Assembly (NCBI GenBank): GCA_903813345.2 | Contig: CAIIXF020000011.1 | Span: 14,491,754 to 14,555,753 of the forward strand | Direction of reading: 5' to 3' | Length of the DNA: 64,000 nt | Source: Owenia fusiformis | Taxonomy: Eukaryota; Annelida; Polychaeta; Sabellida; Oweniidae | In this document: in pieces, positions 46,124-56,300 of the stretch | How the letters are laid out: each line of letters begins with the position of its first letter | How positions within the stretch are numbered: position 1 is the first letter of the stretch | Notes under the pieces: generated by a model | The model's database searches: none | Seen by the model: the letters and a program-made list of their open reading frames with translations, nothing else | What the model was told of the DNA's origin: nothing | Program-made: the position numbers and the translations under genes

Positions 46124-47400
46124 TAAAAGGTCAGAGCCCTTGGTTCATTATTGTACACTTCAGGCCTAATGGTACGCCAAGGTCACATATTGTCCAAGGT
46201 CAACAAAAATATCAAATAGGACGAACTTTGAATTCTGCTCTTTGAAAAACATTATGTCAACGGTTTCGAGTCAGAGGATGTCAAGGTCACATTTATAGGT
46301 CATTTGAAATGGTAAATTACAAATTACAAAATTATTTTCAAAATGCCTGCGCCCCTTAAAACTTTACGTGAAGTGAAAACGAAATAACAACACTATAACT
46401 TATTGTATTCAGCATTTAGTTTTCAGGTTTTTTTTTGATTTGGATCGAATATCATAATTGCGATCTTGTAATTTCTCCGTAAACGTAAATACATATTGTT
46501 ATAGTTTCCAACTTTTTTTGTGGATGGTGTACATGTTTGGCGATCGGCGGAAGGTGTTCGGCGGTCGGCACTCAGCGTCTGTAACAAATGACAGGTGGTG
46601 AACGTTTGCATGGTTATGCCTTGTTCTATATGTTTGCTACTTCTGCCACACATGATTATGATATGGTTGCTGCCAACGAAAGGAGAAAATGCAAACTTCC
46701 ATTGACAATATATGGACAAATGGTTTTGCGATTAATGAGAAATAAAAGGCAAAATTGGAACGGAAATAATTCGCGAATAGGATTAGAGACGATAGTAAAA
46801 CGTGTGTGAAATCTTTCTGTTTAACCAAGTCCAATTACTATAAATACGATTTAAAAAAGATTAATCCGACAATCACACCATATCATGTATTTTATTCCCA
46901 AAAGGAGAGCAAGTACTTGTTCATTATTTATGAACAACAGTAATAAATGGTACATAAAAGTAGCACATAAAAGTTGTTCTTGGGCAATGCATATGAAGCC
47001 CCATTTCGAATGTTTTGTCTACTGGCGTTAAATAGAAATGCTCGAAGAACTCGGACAGACCGCTAATGGGCCTTTGGAAAGAGGGAATTTTCTTTTTACA
47101 CCCCTCTTTCAAATAAGCGCCCATGGACTTATTAGCGAGAAACTTTAGTTTTTGAAACTTTCGATAAAACCAGACTTCTAAATTCCATCATACCTGTATC
47201 TTGAAACAAAGCAGAATATCTATCATGAGAAAGAATTTTAATTTGACGATTAGTGTGTGTCAAAAAGGCAGATCACCATTTCAGCTAATGAGTAGTTTTA
47301 AGCATTACTAATAAGCATGTAACAAAAGCGCGCATTGAAATGATCATGTTTTACAAATTGCAATCAAATAATAATATTCGATTGTGATTTTCTTACAGAT
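46124..47400. other. No gene; diverged AAGGTCAC repeats
   Basis: Between 46140 and 46320 the words AAGGTCACATAT, CCAAGGTCAAC and CAAGGTCACATTTA recur, resembling the tandem repeat near 60 kb. The rest up to the acceptor at 47400 is AT-rich intron-like DNA. Confidence 0.35.
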
Positions 47401-47406
47401 TTCGAG

Positions 47407-48669
47407 ATGGCTGGTGATGATGCGATCACGTCCTTGGCTGATGAGCCTATTGTTTCCAGCGAGATGATGCCTAGCATGCTGAACACGTCGGAGAATGAAT
47501 CCATGGTCGTCCCCGGGGATGATTATTATGATTACGAAGTACATTACATATCAGACATGCCTGAAGCTACGGCAGTTCCAATTGTCTTCGGTATATTCTT
47601 TATCATCGGTTTGATTGGAAATGGGACAGTCATCTTAATTGTTGCATTGAACAAAAACATGAGAAATGTTCCAAATATCTACATTACAAACTTAGCTTTG
47701 GGGGATTTTCTTTTGATCGCCTTCTCCGTACCATTTAGCAGCGTGCTCTATACTTTCACAGGCTGGCATTTTGGCGAAGCTGTCTGTAAACTGAACGTAT
47801 TCGTACAATCACTGTCTTTAGGTGTTTCGGTTTTTACGTTGACGGCACTGTCAACAGATAGATTCATAGCCATTGTCTACCCCATGGCAAAGCATACAGG
47901 AAACCCAATGTTACGGACGATCGTTTTCGCTGTATTTATCTGGATGGCGTCTATAATTCTTGCAATACCGGACGCTGTGACATCATTCGTAATTGAGGCA
48001 CCCTACAGTCCTCCGAATGCAACCCAACCGATGATGCTTTGTCGATTCTATCCCGAGGCCCTAGGAGAGGCCTATCCCAAGGCGCACACTATGGTTAGGT
48101 TTATCGTTTACTTTGTCGTTCCCATGCTGATTATTACACCGATGTATGTAATAATGGCGGTCATTTTGATGACGTCGATGACGTCCACGCGAACAGCTGG
48201 ACAGAGCAGCAGCGTCAGTAACCAACACGTACGGCAAACCAAGGAACGCTTCAAGGTAGCAATGCTGGTTCTCTCCTTCATAGGAATCTTCTTCTTCTGT
48301 TGGCTTCCGAGGCACATCTATCTCATTTGGTTTCACTTCGACGAGAGTGAATACAACATGGCCTGGCACACGTTCAAGATCATAGGTTTTTGTTTGATGT
48401 TCATGAACTCATGCGTTAACCCATTGGCGCTGTACCTTCTGAGTAAGCAATTTCGTCATTTCTACCACCGATATCTTTTATGCTGCTTGCCCAAGGAAGT
48501 CATACCGACTTCCTCGTCTATGAGTGGTTATTCGAGGGGAGATCACAACACCCAGACACATTCGATGTCACATTATAGTTTCAACGGCGCGAGGAGGGGG
48601 AGTGGTAATACGGTTACGTCAGCCGCCAACCCAAACACAAACTATCAAAGCCACCAATCGAAGTGTTAA
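47407..48669 (+). CDS. Class A GPCR, bombesin/CCHamide-type neuropeptide receptor
   Basis: An uninterrupted 420-residue frame starts at an ATG in GAGATGG, seven bases after a splice acceptor (CTTACAG, ends 47399). The N-terminus carries glycosylation sites N26 and N30 and an acidic DDYYDYE stretch. Seven membrane segments lie at about 56-80, 93-115, 128-149, 171-191, 230-256, 283-305 and 321-346. Features: GNGTV in TM1, LALGD in TM2, C127-C212 disulfide, DRF at 151-153 instead of DRY, FCWLPRH in TM6, NSCVNPLALYLLSKQFR in TM7, and C359-C360 as palmitoylation sites. The blocks MRNVPN, SVGVSVFTLTALS-like VSVFTLTALSTDRF, AIPDAV and ALYLLSK match bombesin/GRP, BRS3 and insect CCHamide receptors, which couple mainly to Gq and calcium. 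The tail is Ser/Thr/Asn-rich. The ligand is not determinable. Confidence 0.93.
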   Translation: MAGDDAITSLADEPIVSSEMMPSMLNTSENESMVVPGDDYYDYEVHYISDMPEATAVPIVFGIFFIIGLIGNGTVILIVALNKNMRNVPNIYITNLALGDFLLIAFSVPFSSVLYTFTGWHFGEAVCKLNVFVQSLSLGVSVFTLTALSTDRFIAIVYPMAKHTGNPMLRTIVFAVFIWMASIILAIPDAVTSFVIEAPYSPPNATQPMMLCRFYPEALGEAYPKAHTMVRFIVYFVVPMLIITPMYVIMAVILMTSMTSTRTAGQSSSVSNQHVRQTKERFKVAMLVLSFIGIFFFCWLPRHIYLIWFHFDESEYNMAWHTFKIIGFCLMFMNSCVNPLALYLLSKQFRHFYHRYLLCCLPKEVIPTSSSMSGYSRGDHNTQTHSMSHYSFNGARRGSGNTVTSAANPNTNYQSHQSKC

Positions 48670-48967
48670 CGGACCTAAGCGTGTGATAGACTGATTAATA
48701 CGACAATGTATCTAGTACTTCGTTTGGGGAAACCTTTGCCCTTTTAACTGAACGCCATATTAATAATTGTAAGTGAGGTAGGAATAACTTCTGTTGCGTC
48801 ACTGCCCCTTCTCTAGTAGCAACGCTGGTCATATGCTCAGTTGGAAATAGGGCAAAAAAGAAGAAGGGTACAGTTTTCTCAGGGGACATTTAAATCTGGT
48901 CCGTGTTGGGACAGTAATAATGGACCCCGGGGATCATTGTTCCTTTCTAAATAACCATAGTCCTGAT
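48670..48967 (+). other. 3'UTR region of the GPCR gene and insertion target
   Basis: No AATAAA is seen directly after the stop. The UTR probably continues until or into the element starting at 48968, so the transcript end cannot be placed. Confidence 0.3.
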
Positions 48968-50239
48968 GGTAACTGGTCAACTCGTACCCAAGACAAGTCG
49001 TAAACTCGTACCCAAGTATATATTTTGTTTTGAATCAAGCATTGAACTGGGAATGTGAATAGATATACATATTATAATTGTAACATACTGTTCAGAATAG
49101 TTTAAAGTTTGAAGAAGAATTTTCGGAAGAAATTGATTTAATTTTTTGACATTTTGAGCTGAGTGTCAATTTATATTGACTACTATTTTATATTGGTCAC
49201 AGATTCAGGATGTTCGAGTGAAGAGACATATGTTTATAATCATTTGTCAAAATATTGTATGTTTATGAGTGTTTGGAACAAGTGTCAGATCTAATGTTGT
49301 AATTATATTTATTTATATATATGTTTGACAAAAAAATATTGAGAACAAGCGCTTCAAGCACTTTTTTATTTAATAAAAAAATGCTTTACTGATGTTACGC
49401 GGTATATGGGATACATTCATGGTTGCGCGGTATTTGTGATACAGGTGAATATGCCATACTCACCTGCGGTATATGGCATATTCCGCAAGTGAGTATGCGA
49501 TATTCCGCAGTGAATATGCGATACATTGATTTCAGTGAATACCCGATACTCACCTGCGGAATATGTCATACTCACTTGCGGAATATGCCATATACCGCAG
49601 GTGAATATGACATATACCGCAGGTGAAAACGTGATACAGAAAGCGTTGATTTGATTGGTTGCGAGAATCGACTCTAAATGTAAAACTATACGCTGGATTA
49701 CCAATATAGTTAGTGCGTCGAGTACTAATATATGAATCCTGGATTGACTGAGTAAGTTTATTACGCGAGATTGGTGACTGATACTTCTGCTAAGTTAATA
49801 TATTCGATACACAGTACTGTTGATTCAATAATCATTATAATAATCTATAACGTTTTACTTGTTCGTTCAATCGATGCAATTGACAATTGCGTACTTCCGC
49901 ATCACGTTCTCATTGGTTAGTGTGTATGCCATATACCGCAGGTGAATCTGTCATACACCGCAAGTGAATATGCCATATTCGTTGCGGAATATGACATATT
50001 TTTGTATCGTGTTTACCGCATAACAACTGATCCATTGAGAAAAAATGTCACATTATAACATGAAAGCATTACAAATTCAATTTTTTCCCTAATATGCACC
50101 CATAATACTGAAAATAAGCTTGGGTACGAGTTGTCTTGGGTACCAGTTGTCTTGGGTACGACTTGTCTTGGGTACCAGTTGTCTTGGGTACCAGTTGTCT
50201 TGGGTACGACTTGTCTTGGGTACGAGTTGACTAGGAAGC
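48968..50239. mobile_element. DNA element with TCAACTCGTACCCAAG ends and 8-bp duplication GTCCTGAT, itself interrupted
   Basis: GTCCTGAT flanks it at 48960-48967 and 50240-50247 without mismatch. Inverted ends share TCAACTCGTACCCAAGACAA. The right end is expanded into tandem copies of CTTGGGTACGAGTTGT and CTTGGGTACCAGTTGT (50117-50236). The 633-bp element 49393-50025 was inserted later; without it the original is about 634 bases. An 8-bp duplication fits hAT, but no transposase is present. Confidence 0.82.
49393..50025. mobile_element. TGTTACGCGG element copy 2, 633 bp, 5-bp duplication ACTGA
   Basis: The left end is TGTTACGCGGTATATGGG and the right end ...CCGCATAACA; ACTGA stands at 49388-49392 and 50026-50030. 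It is the reverse-complement copy of 35644-36268. Small frames of repeating TCGIWHIPQV-like residues are by-products of the tandem CACCTGCGGTATATGGCATA words. Confidence 0.85.
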
Positions 50240-50334
50240 GTCCTGATTGAATACGACAGGCACATAATTTTGTTATTTAAATTGCTGTTTGAATTTTTTT
50301 AACAAACAATGCACTGTACAGTTATTTATAAATG

Positions 50335-51215
50335 TCAGGCCCCCTAGAATTCCACCAAAGCGAACATCAGATCTGACCTCGCGAACGTGAAATCATTGCC
50401 CAGAATCTTTCCAAAAATACAATGCGCATACGCAAAACCTTGACTTCCGGTTTTTAAAAGTCAATGGGATTTCCTCAGTTGAAAACTTTTGAACGTTAAC
50501 AGAACGCGGGACTTTGAAATGGCACCTTATTCATCTCAGGTTCCTGTAACTAGGTACTAATGCCTATCAATCTAACCCACTTTGAACAATCTAGGTGTCA
50601 CAAATTTTCGGCGAAATAACTTTGAAATAAATTAACAAAAATCACCTATTACTCCATTGAAGTCAAAGCAAAATGATGAAAGGAGTAAACTTCAACGGTG
50701 TGGTAGGAGTAGTAAAATACACGTGGAGCCTTATTCATCTCAGGTTTCTGTAACTTTGAAGGTAGATCTGTTTGATTCCGTTGAGATTAGAATCCTCATA
50801 CCTTTAACCTTTCGGCCAATTTCAAACAAAATATGTTAACTTTTGGTGATATAACTGGTTCATTACATTGGAATGACGTCAAAAAACAAGACAATCTCAG
50901 TTTGTATGGCACTGACGTCATGACGTCAGATTTATCTTAAGATCTCAAATATGACGTCATGTTTAATCAATGAATGACATCTATCGGCTATTCGACCAAT
51001 TCTGTGCAATGTCTTTAGTCGCGCACCGCGTAGATAGTGGTTCGCGGGCACGGATCTCTGTGTGGGAGTACAGAAATATGTTCGGGAGCGAGGAAATGGT
51101 GGTGCGCGACTAAAGATAAATACGTTCGCGATGTGAGAACCGTGGTTCGAGTGCAAGGAACGTAGTTCGCGATGTCAGAACTCATGTTCGTGTTGGTGAA
51201 AGTCTAGGAGGCCTG
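50335..51215. mobile_element. Inverted-repeat element with TCAGGCC ends, about 0.88 kb
   Basis: TCAGGCCCCCTAGAATTCCACC on the left and, from the right end, TCAGGCCTCCTAGACTTTCACC match, followed by CGAACATCAGATCTGAC and CGAACATGAGTTCTGAC, so the inverted ends are about 60 bases. The inside has a direct repeat CTTATTCATCTCAGGTT (50527 and 50732) and repeated TTCGCGATG words. Flanks outside both ends look alike (CAGTTATTTAT and TAGTTATTTA), but no short target duplication is clear. Confidence 0.65.
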
Positions 51216-51772
51216 AACGTGCAATGTATAGTTATTTAAATTAAGATTAATAATCATTCTATAGTTAATTGCATACAGGGATGCGACTTTTTAATTCATG
51301 TAAGTCAATGTAAATATGAGAATTTAAATAAGGAAAGATCCTATCAGGGAATTTTACAGAAATGTGTAACGTAAAAGATTGGATTTGAAAAACGACCCTG
51401 CAAGACTTTTTTACAAGAAATGCCAATGAACAATACACACATATAACCAGGGTTTTTGATGTGATATGATAGAAAAGTGTTGAACATTATTACAGAATAT
51501 GTACATGCGATTTACCATTTACTAATGGACATAGTAAAGATATGAGTGCAACCATAGCGAAGGTTTCTGAAAAGACATTGCCAATTGTATTAAAACATAT
51601 GTAGTTAAACCTGTGTACATGGAACTCCTTCTTTATTGACCAAACGTTTCCCCCCCGTAGATATGTGTTCCTCTCTATAGATGGTTCATTAGTAAACAGC
51701 GGTCATATAATATGATAATACGTACGTGAAACATTTAGCTGGACGTTCAAAAGCGATGTAGCGCTGTTATTA

Positions 51773-52018
51773 CAGGGTGGTCCAATAAAATGGGACACTC
51801 GTATTTCCAAAATGTTTTTTTATGTTTTGGAAAACACGTTTTGAAACGAAAATGACGTCATTTACACTATGGACGCTGGTTGACAGACATTATAATAAAT
51901 GTGAACTTATTATATAGCAAATTGAAGATGAGTAAATTCCCCATAATATGACATGTTTTTATCAAGAAAATCAGTATTTATTTTTGAAATACGAGTGTCC
52001 CATTTTTGGACCACCCTG
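51773..52018. mobile_element. Tc1/mariner-like MITE, 246 bp, TA target
   Basis: The ends CAGGGTGGTCCAATAAAATG and CATTTTTGGACCACCCTG, with the shared GGGACACTCGTATTTC, form inverted repeats of about 36 bases with one small offset. TA is present on both sides (51771-51772 and 52019-52020). TA target and CAGGGTG ends fit Tc1/mariner MITEs. Confidence 0.8.
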
Positions 52019-52127
52019 TATATTATTAAACAGCTAATGTAATGTTAAGATACAATATCATTAGAATCGCTCTAAAGTAATCGGTGTGTGACACAAAATA
52101 TTTGTGAGTTCTCCCTTTTTATATTAA

Positions 52128-52362
52128 TAGGGAGATTACGTTTTAAAGAAAACGTGTACGCGAACGTGTAGAATTATGGTCCTCTATGGATTAGTTCTTC
52201 CACTTGTAGTGTTAACGATTGAATATAAAAGTATATGGGGAATAATGTTGTAATTGGGTCCCTGGGAAAGTGAATTGAGAGCGTGACAGTAATCCCCGGG
52301 GGTCGAAATATTACACACTCACGTACAGGTTCTCATAAGTACGTGTAACTTAACCTCCCTAA
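52128..52362. mobile_element. MITE of the TAGGGAGRTTAMG family
   Basis: TAGGGAGATTACG at the left and, from the right, TTAGGGAGGTTAAGTTACAC are inverted. Inner words match the interrupted relative at 21237-22270. The target duplication is unclear. Confidence 0.55.
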
Positions 52363-52501
52363 TGTTACAAGGGCTAGGGGTAGCGAGTCTCGTGACATTG
52401 ATAATTGCAATTTAAGAGTATAATAAGTTTATATTGTTATTCAGATTTGAAAAATTGTAGTTTACTACCTATCATATCAGTGTTTCTCATTAGACCCCTT
52501 A

Positions 52502-52658
52502 CACGGGTGTTAAGCCACGATGATACCATGAGCAAATGCTTTGAGGATCCGCGTTGTTTGAACCTACCGCCGAGCTCACTTATACATCAAGACCCGTTAC
52601 ACAGTCATGATACCGCCGAGCAAGCTCATTGTATCATCGGGTCTGCTTAACCCCCGTG
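52502..52658. mobile_element. CAC-ended palindromic element, 157 bp, 5-bp duplication CCTTA
   Basis: The left end CACGGGTGTTAAGCCACG and the right end CTGCTTAACCCCCGTG pair, with GATGATACCATGAGCAA against GCTCATTGTATCATC. CCTTA is present at 52497-52501 and 52659-52663 without mismatch. It is the closest relative of 45953-46123. Confidence 0.84.
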
Positions 52659-52663
52659 CCTTA

Positions 52664-53354
52664 GATATTCTAGAATCAAGTTAAACAAGTTGTTGCTTTG
52701 AAATGGTCACATGTGCAGTTTGAAAGTATGGTTAGAATATATATGCTATGCCAGTATATTTTTAAACAAAAAATGGTCATAGTCGATGTGTCATTTTCCG
52801 AACCTTTGAATCTGTAAAAACACGATGTTTTATTGTGGAATCACTATCCTAAGGGTTTCATGAAGTGATTTAGCTGTCTTTCATTTTTACATTTCAAGAT
52901 AAAGAAAACAATCAATATTTCAATAATGGCCTCGCTAATTAGCCTTTATTATTTTTCCCCAAACTAACTTTTTTCCAACCCAGCTAAATTTCTTCAGGAA
53001 ACCCTTATCGTCATAAATTAACCAAAAAACATCGTGTTTTAACAATTCATAGGTTCACTATAGGATGCATAGGTGTGACAAATGGACTATTAATATAATG
53101 TGATAATATGTTCCTGTGAAATCCATGAAATTGTTCATTGTGAAATAATTGACAATACAGTGCATAGTGAGCAACCTTGTTTAACTCCATTTTTGAACCA
53201 GATCGAACGCCACGTTGTAGTTGACTAGTTGTATGGTGATGTATTATTTTGTTACCCTCTATCGCTCCCCAAAACATCCACGAATCAGATTACTTCGTTG
53301 CACTTCAACCTTTGTAAATAAATAACATCTTTCCTATCAGCACATGTGATAACA
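52664..53354. other. No gene recognised
   Basis: AT-rich DNA. AACACGATGTTTTATTGTGG (52807) and AAAAACATCGTGTTTTAAC (53025) form an inverted pair, with AGGGTTTCATGAAG and CTTCAGGAAACCCTTA inside it, so a 240-bp inverted-repeat element (about 52805-53045) is probable. Confidence 0.4.
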
Positions 53355-56300
53355 GTTACGATAACTAAAGTTTCCGTAACATTCACAAATGGCGGATATG
53401 TTTTTATTTTGTATTTTGCTCTGGCATCTTATCACGTGGTGTCGTGCTGATTTTTTTTCTGTTATCGGAAAAATATGAATGATAGAAAAACCAAAGGATT
53501 ACGTGTATATGACGTTCATCCCACTGTGACAATAATGAACTGCTTTAATGTGATGAGTATACTTATGCACATACAATTGTACAGTCTTAGATTGTTATGA
53601 TATATGTATGATAATGATATGATATGTATCTGTGCATGATAATGAAAATAAAGTCATGATACGAATAACCTATCTATCATTATTTCTTTAATTTCTTCGA
53701 TCAAGATTTGATGATTGCTCAATCTTCTATATTGATTTTGTTTCATTGAATAATGTGCTAAATGATGGCACTTTACAGACTTTCCAGAATTCAGAAGCTA
53801 AGATAGGAATTAAGATAACATTTTCCCCAAATTATAGAGTCTATTACCCTTTGTAGGAGCCTGTTTGATTGTGTCTTTCCTCTTTGAATTTGAGATTATT
53901 TTATATCTAACCTTTATCCAATAAGAACGATGAAGCATTTCATAATGTCCTCTATCAAACTTACAAAAAACATTTCAAGATCCCACAAATGCCATGAAAA
54001 CACAGATAAAAAATATATTAAAGCTAAGTATCAAATCTGTAAATGTCTTGTAATTGTTCGAGGGTAGTGTCTCGACTGGCTAGACCATAAAAATTGAGAG
54101 ATCAATCAAATCATTGACATTGTAAGATTGAATCGCAACAAAGCGTGTCATACAATTATATTAACGTTGGGAGCGAAAATTACATATTTTGGGTAATCTC
54201 ACCAGATTTTTTAAAAACAACTGAAGCTAGCTAAGACATTATCCTCTTATCATGGTCTCAGATTTGAGAAAGTAGGTAGTACATAGAAAATAATCATTAG
54301 GCAACAAACTCCAAATTATTTTTCAAATATGTTTTACCCCAGAAGCTGTTTGTTCCCATTTTCTGTATTGTCCATCCTCCGAACATAGGTTTCCAGAACC
54401 TCCTTCTCCCGGAAGAAGGAACTTAGTGGACGATGCCTGGAACCCTGTGTTTGGAGGATGTGTATGGTCTTAAGCGTAGTAGATGGACCGTATGATAACA
54501 GCTGCGATTTGTGGTATTGCAAACTTGTTACAACATCCAATTTCATTATTTAAGTCAGTAATTAAAGATAGTTTGTCCAAATACAACATCCATGTGTGCG
54601 TAATTGAATTTGAGTATACAGTAGCCCAACCCACGTAGGTCATCATACACATCACCGATCACATCACCATGGTAATTGGCCAGTCATTTATTGAAGATAC
54701 ACGTTTAGGTTATTACAAACTACAATTCCGTTAATGCTTAGGTACGAGAGGGGATTGACAGGCCGTTGTACATCCATTCTCAATAAGAATGCAAATTCCA
54801 GGTATGAATCTGACGAAAATTAAAGTAGCTTTGAATGGTTTAAAGTTGATGTATTTTTATTTGAATATATGTTAAGTATCTAAAGTCAAAATATCTTCAT
54901 CAATCTCATACCCCTTCATGGAAAAGTCACATGTTGAAGCTTATCTAGTGTTTATTTAAAAAAGCAAGTCTCTGTCATTTACGTTATAGAGGGTTGTCGT
55001 AGCAAGAGACCTATATTTTCATTCAACAAATTATTCTCATGTCTTTTTTTGTTCCTAACAATAAGGATATATTTTGTCTTAATACTAAATCATACATCAG
55101 GCATTTTGAAGAGACATAAGTGGAAAGAATTCACATTGAAGTCAACAATTACATGTGACTTATTATTCCTTTTCAGAAACAAAACCTAAGTGCTACATGT
55201 CATTCCAATTTTATAGAAAATCAGTCTGTTAACATTAAATTTATCTTTCTTTTCTGATTAGAAATAGTGTTCAGAATCAATTGATAGCCATATCTTGGTG
55301 TTCGATATGCCATACAAAATCTATTTGAAATTTGTATATCGTTACACCCTTGGTAACGTATATGATCCAAAAATAGTAACATCGTAGAATGAGTCATATC
55401 ATATGTGATCATGGTTAAACCATCAACTGGTGCTTCTTTTATCATGTTTACACTGCATTTTAACCAATAGTAACATTTAAAACAAACATAGTTCAGTGGA
55501 CCATCAAGTAACGTAAATGATGGAGAAATTAACTAACTTTTGCAATAGAAACATTAAAGCTAACACAACCATTATTTATGCACAAAACACGTAATGAATC
55601 AATATATTGTCACATACGCTATATGTTGGAATGAATATATACAGGATTAAAGGGACTTAGTCTTTCTTCACACATTTGTAATGCTAAATCCTTTGTAACG
55701 TAAGTGATTACAAAACTTACAATCGCAAGATCAAAACTATACTATATAATTTGTGATTATCGTCAAAAAGTAACAACATTCAGTGTCTCCTCTAATATCA
55801 TAGGTACATATGAACTCCTGAAAACGTTACTTAATCCTAGCTTGGACATATAAATCCCATAGAACACGAGTTTGAATCTCAGGACACAGATCTAGAGTTT
55901 AAATAGCCCTTTAAACTTCCCTGTTGGAATTGACTCCTCTACTACACACTCAAAATCTGAGACTCTCAGCCAAATAACGTAACATTCTAGAGACCATTGG
56001 AGATTCTTCTTTTCTTAAAAAATAGTATTTATTATCATCAGTATCTACATGCAGTGCCTTTTCGACATACCAACAGTAATTGTAAACTGCAGTGAAAAAA
56101 TCGCCAAGATGTAGCTCTTTATCTCCACTCTCAGTCTGCATGATGGCCCTGTCAGAATACTCTTGGATAGCTTTGTTGTCTCTTCTTGTATGTCATTCCT
56201 GGTTTGTTTCACTTTTGTGCAGGGCGCTTTTAACACTGTTTATTTGCTTCAACACATTTATATTCCTTTGCTTGTGGTAAACGTCGAGTACTCATTTCAT

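Noticed and set aside
50117-50236. Array of CTTGGGTAC units considered as a minisatellite gene feature or regulatory array
   Set aside because: The unit is the terminal repeat of the surrounding transposon (matching 48979-49013 inverted), so it is explained as an expanded TIR.
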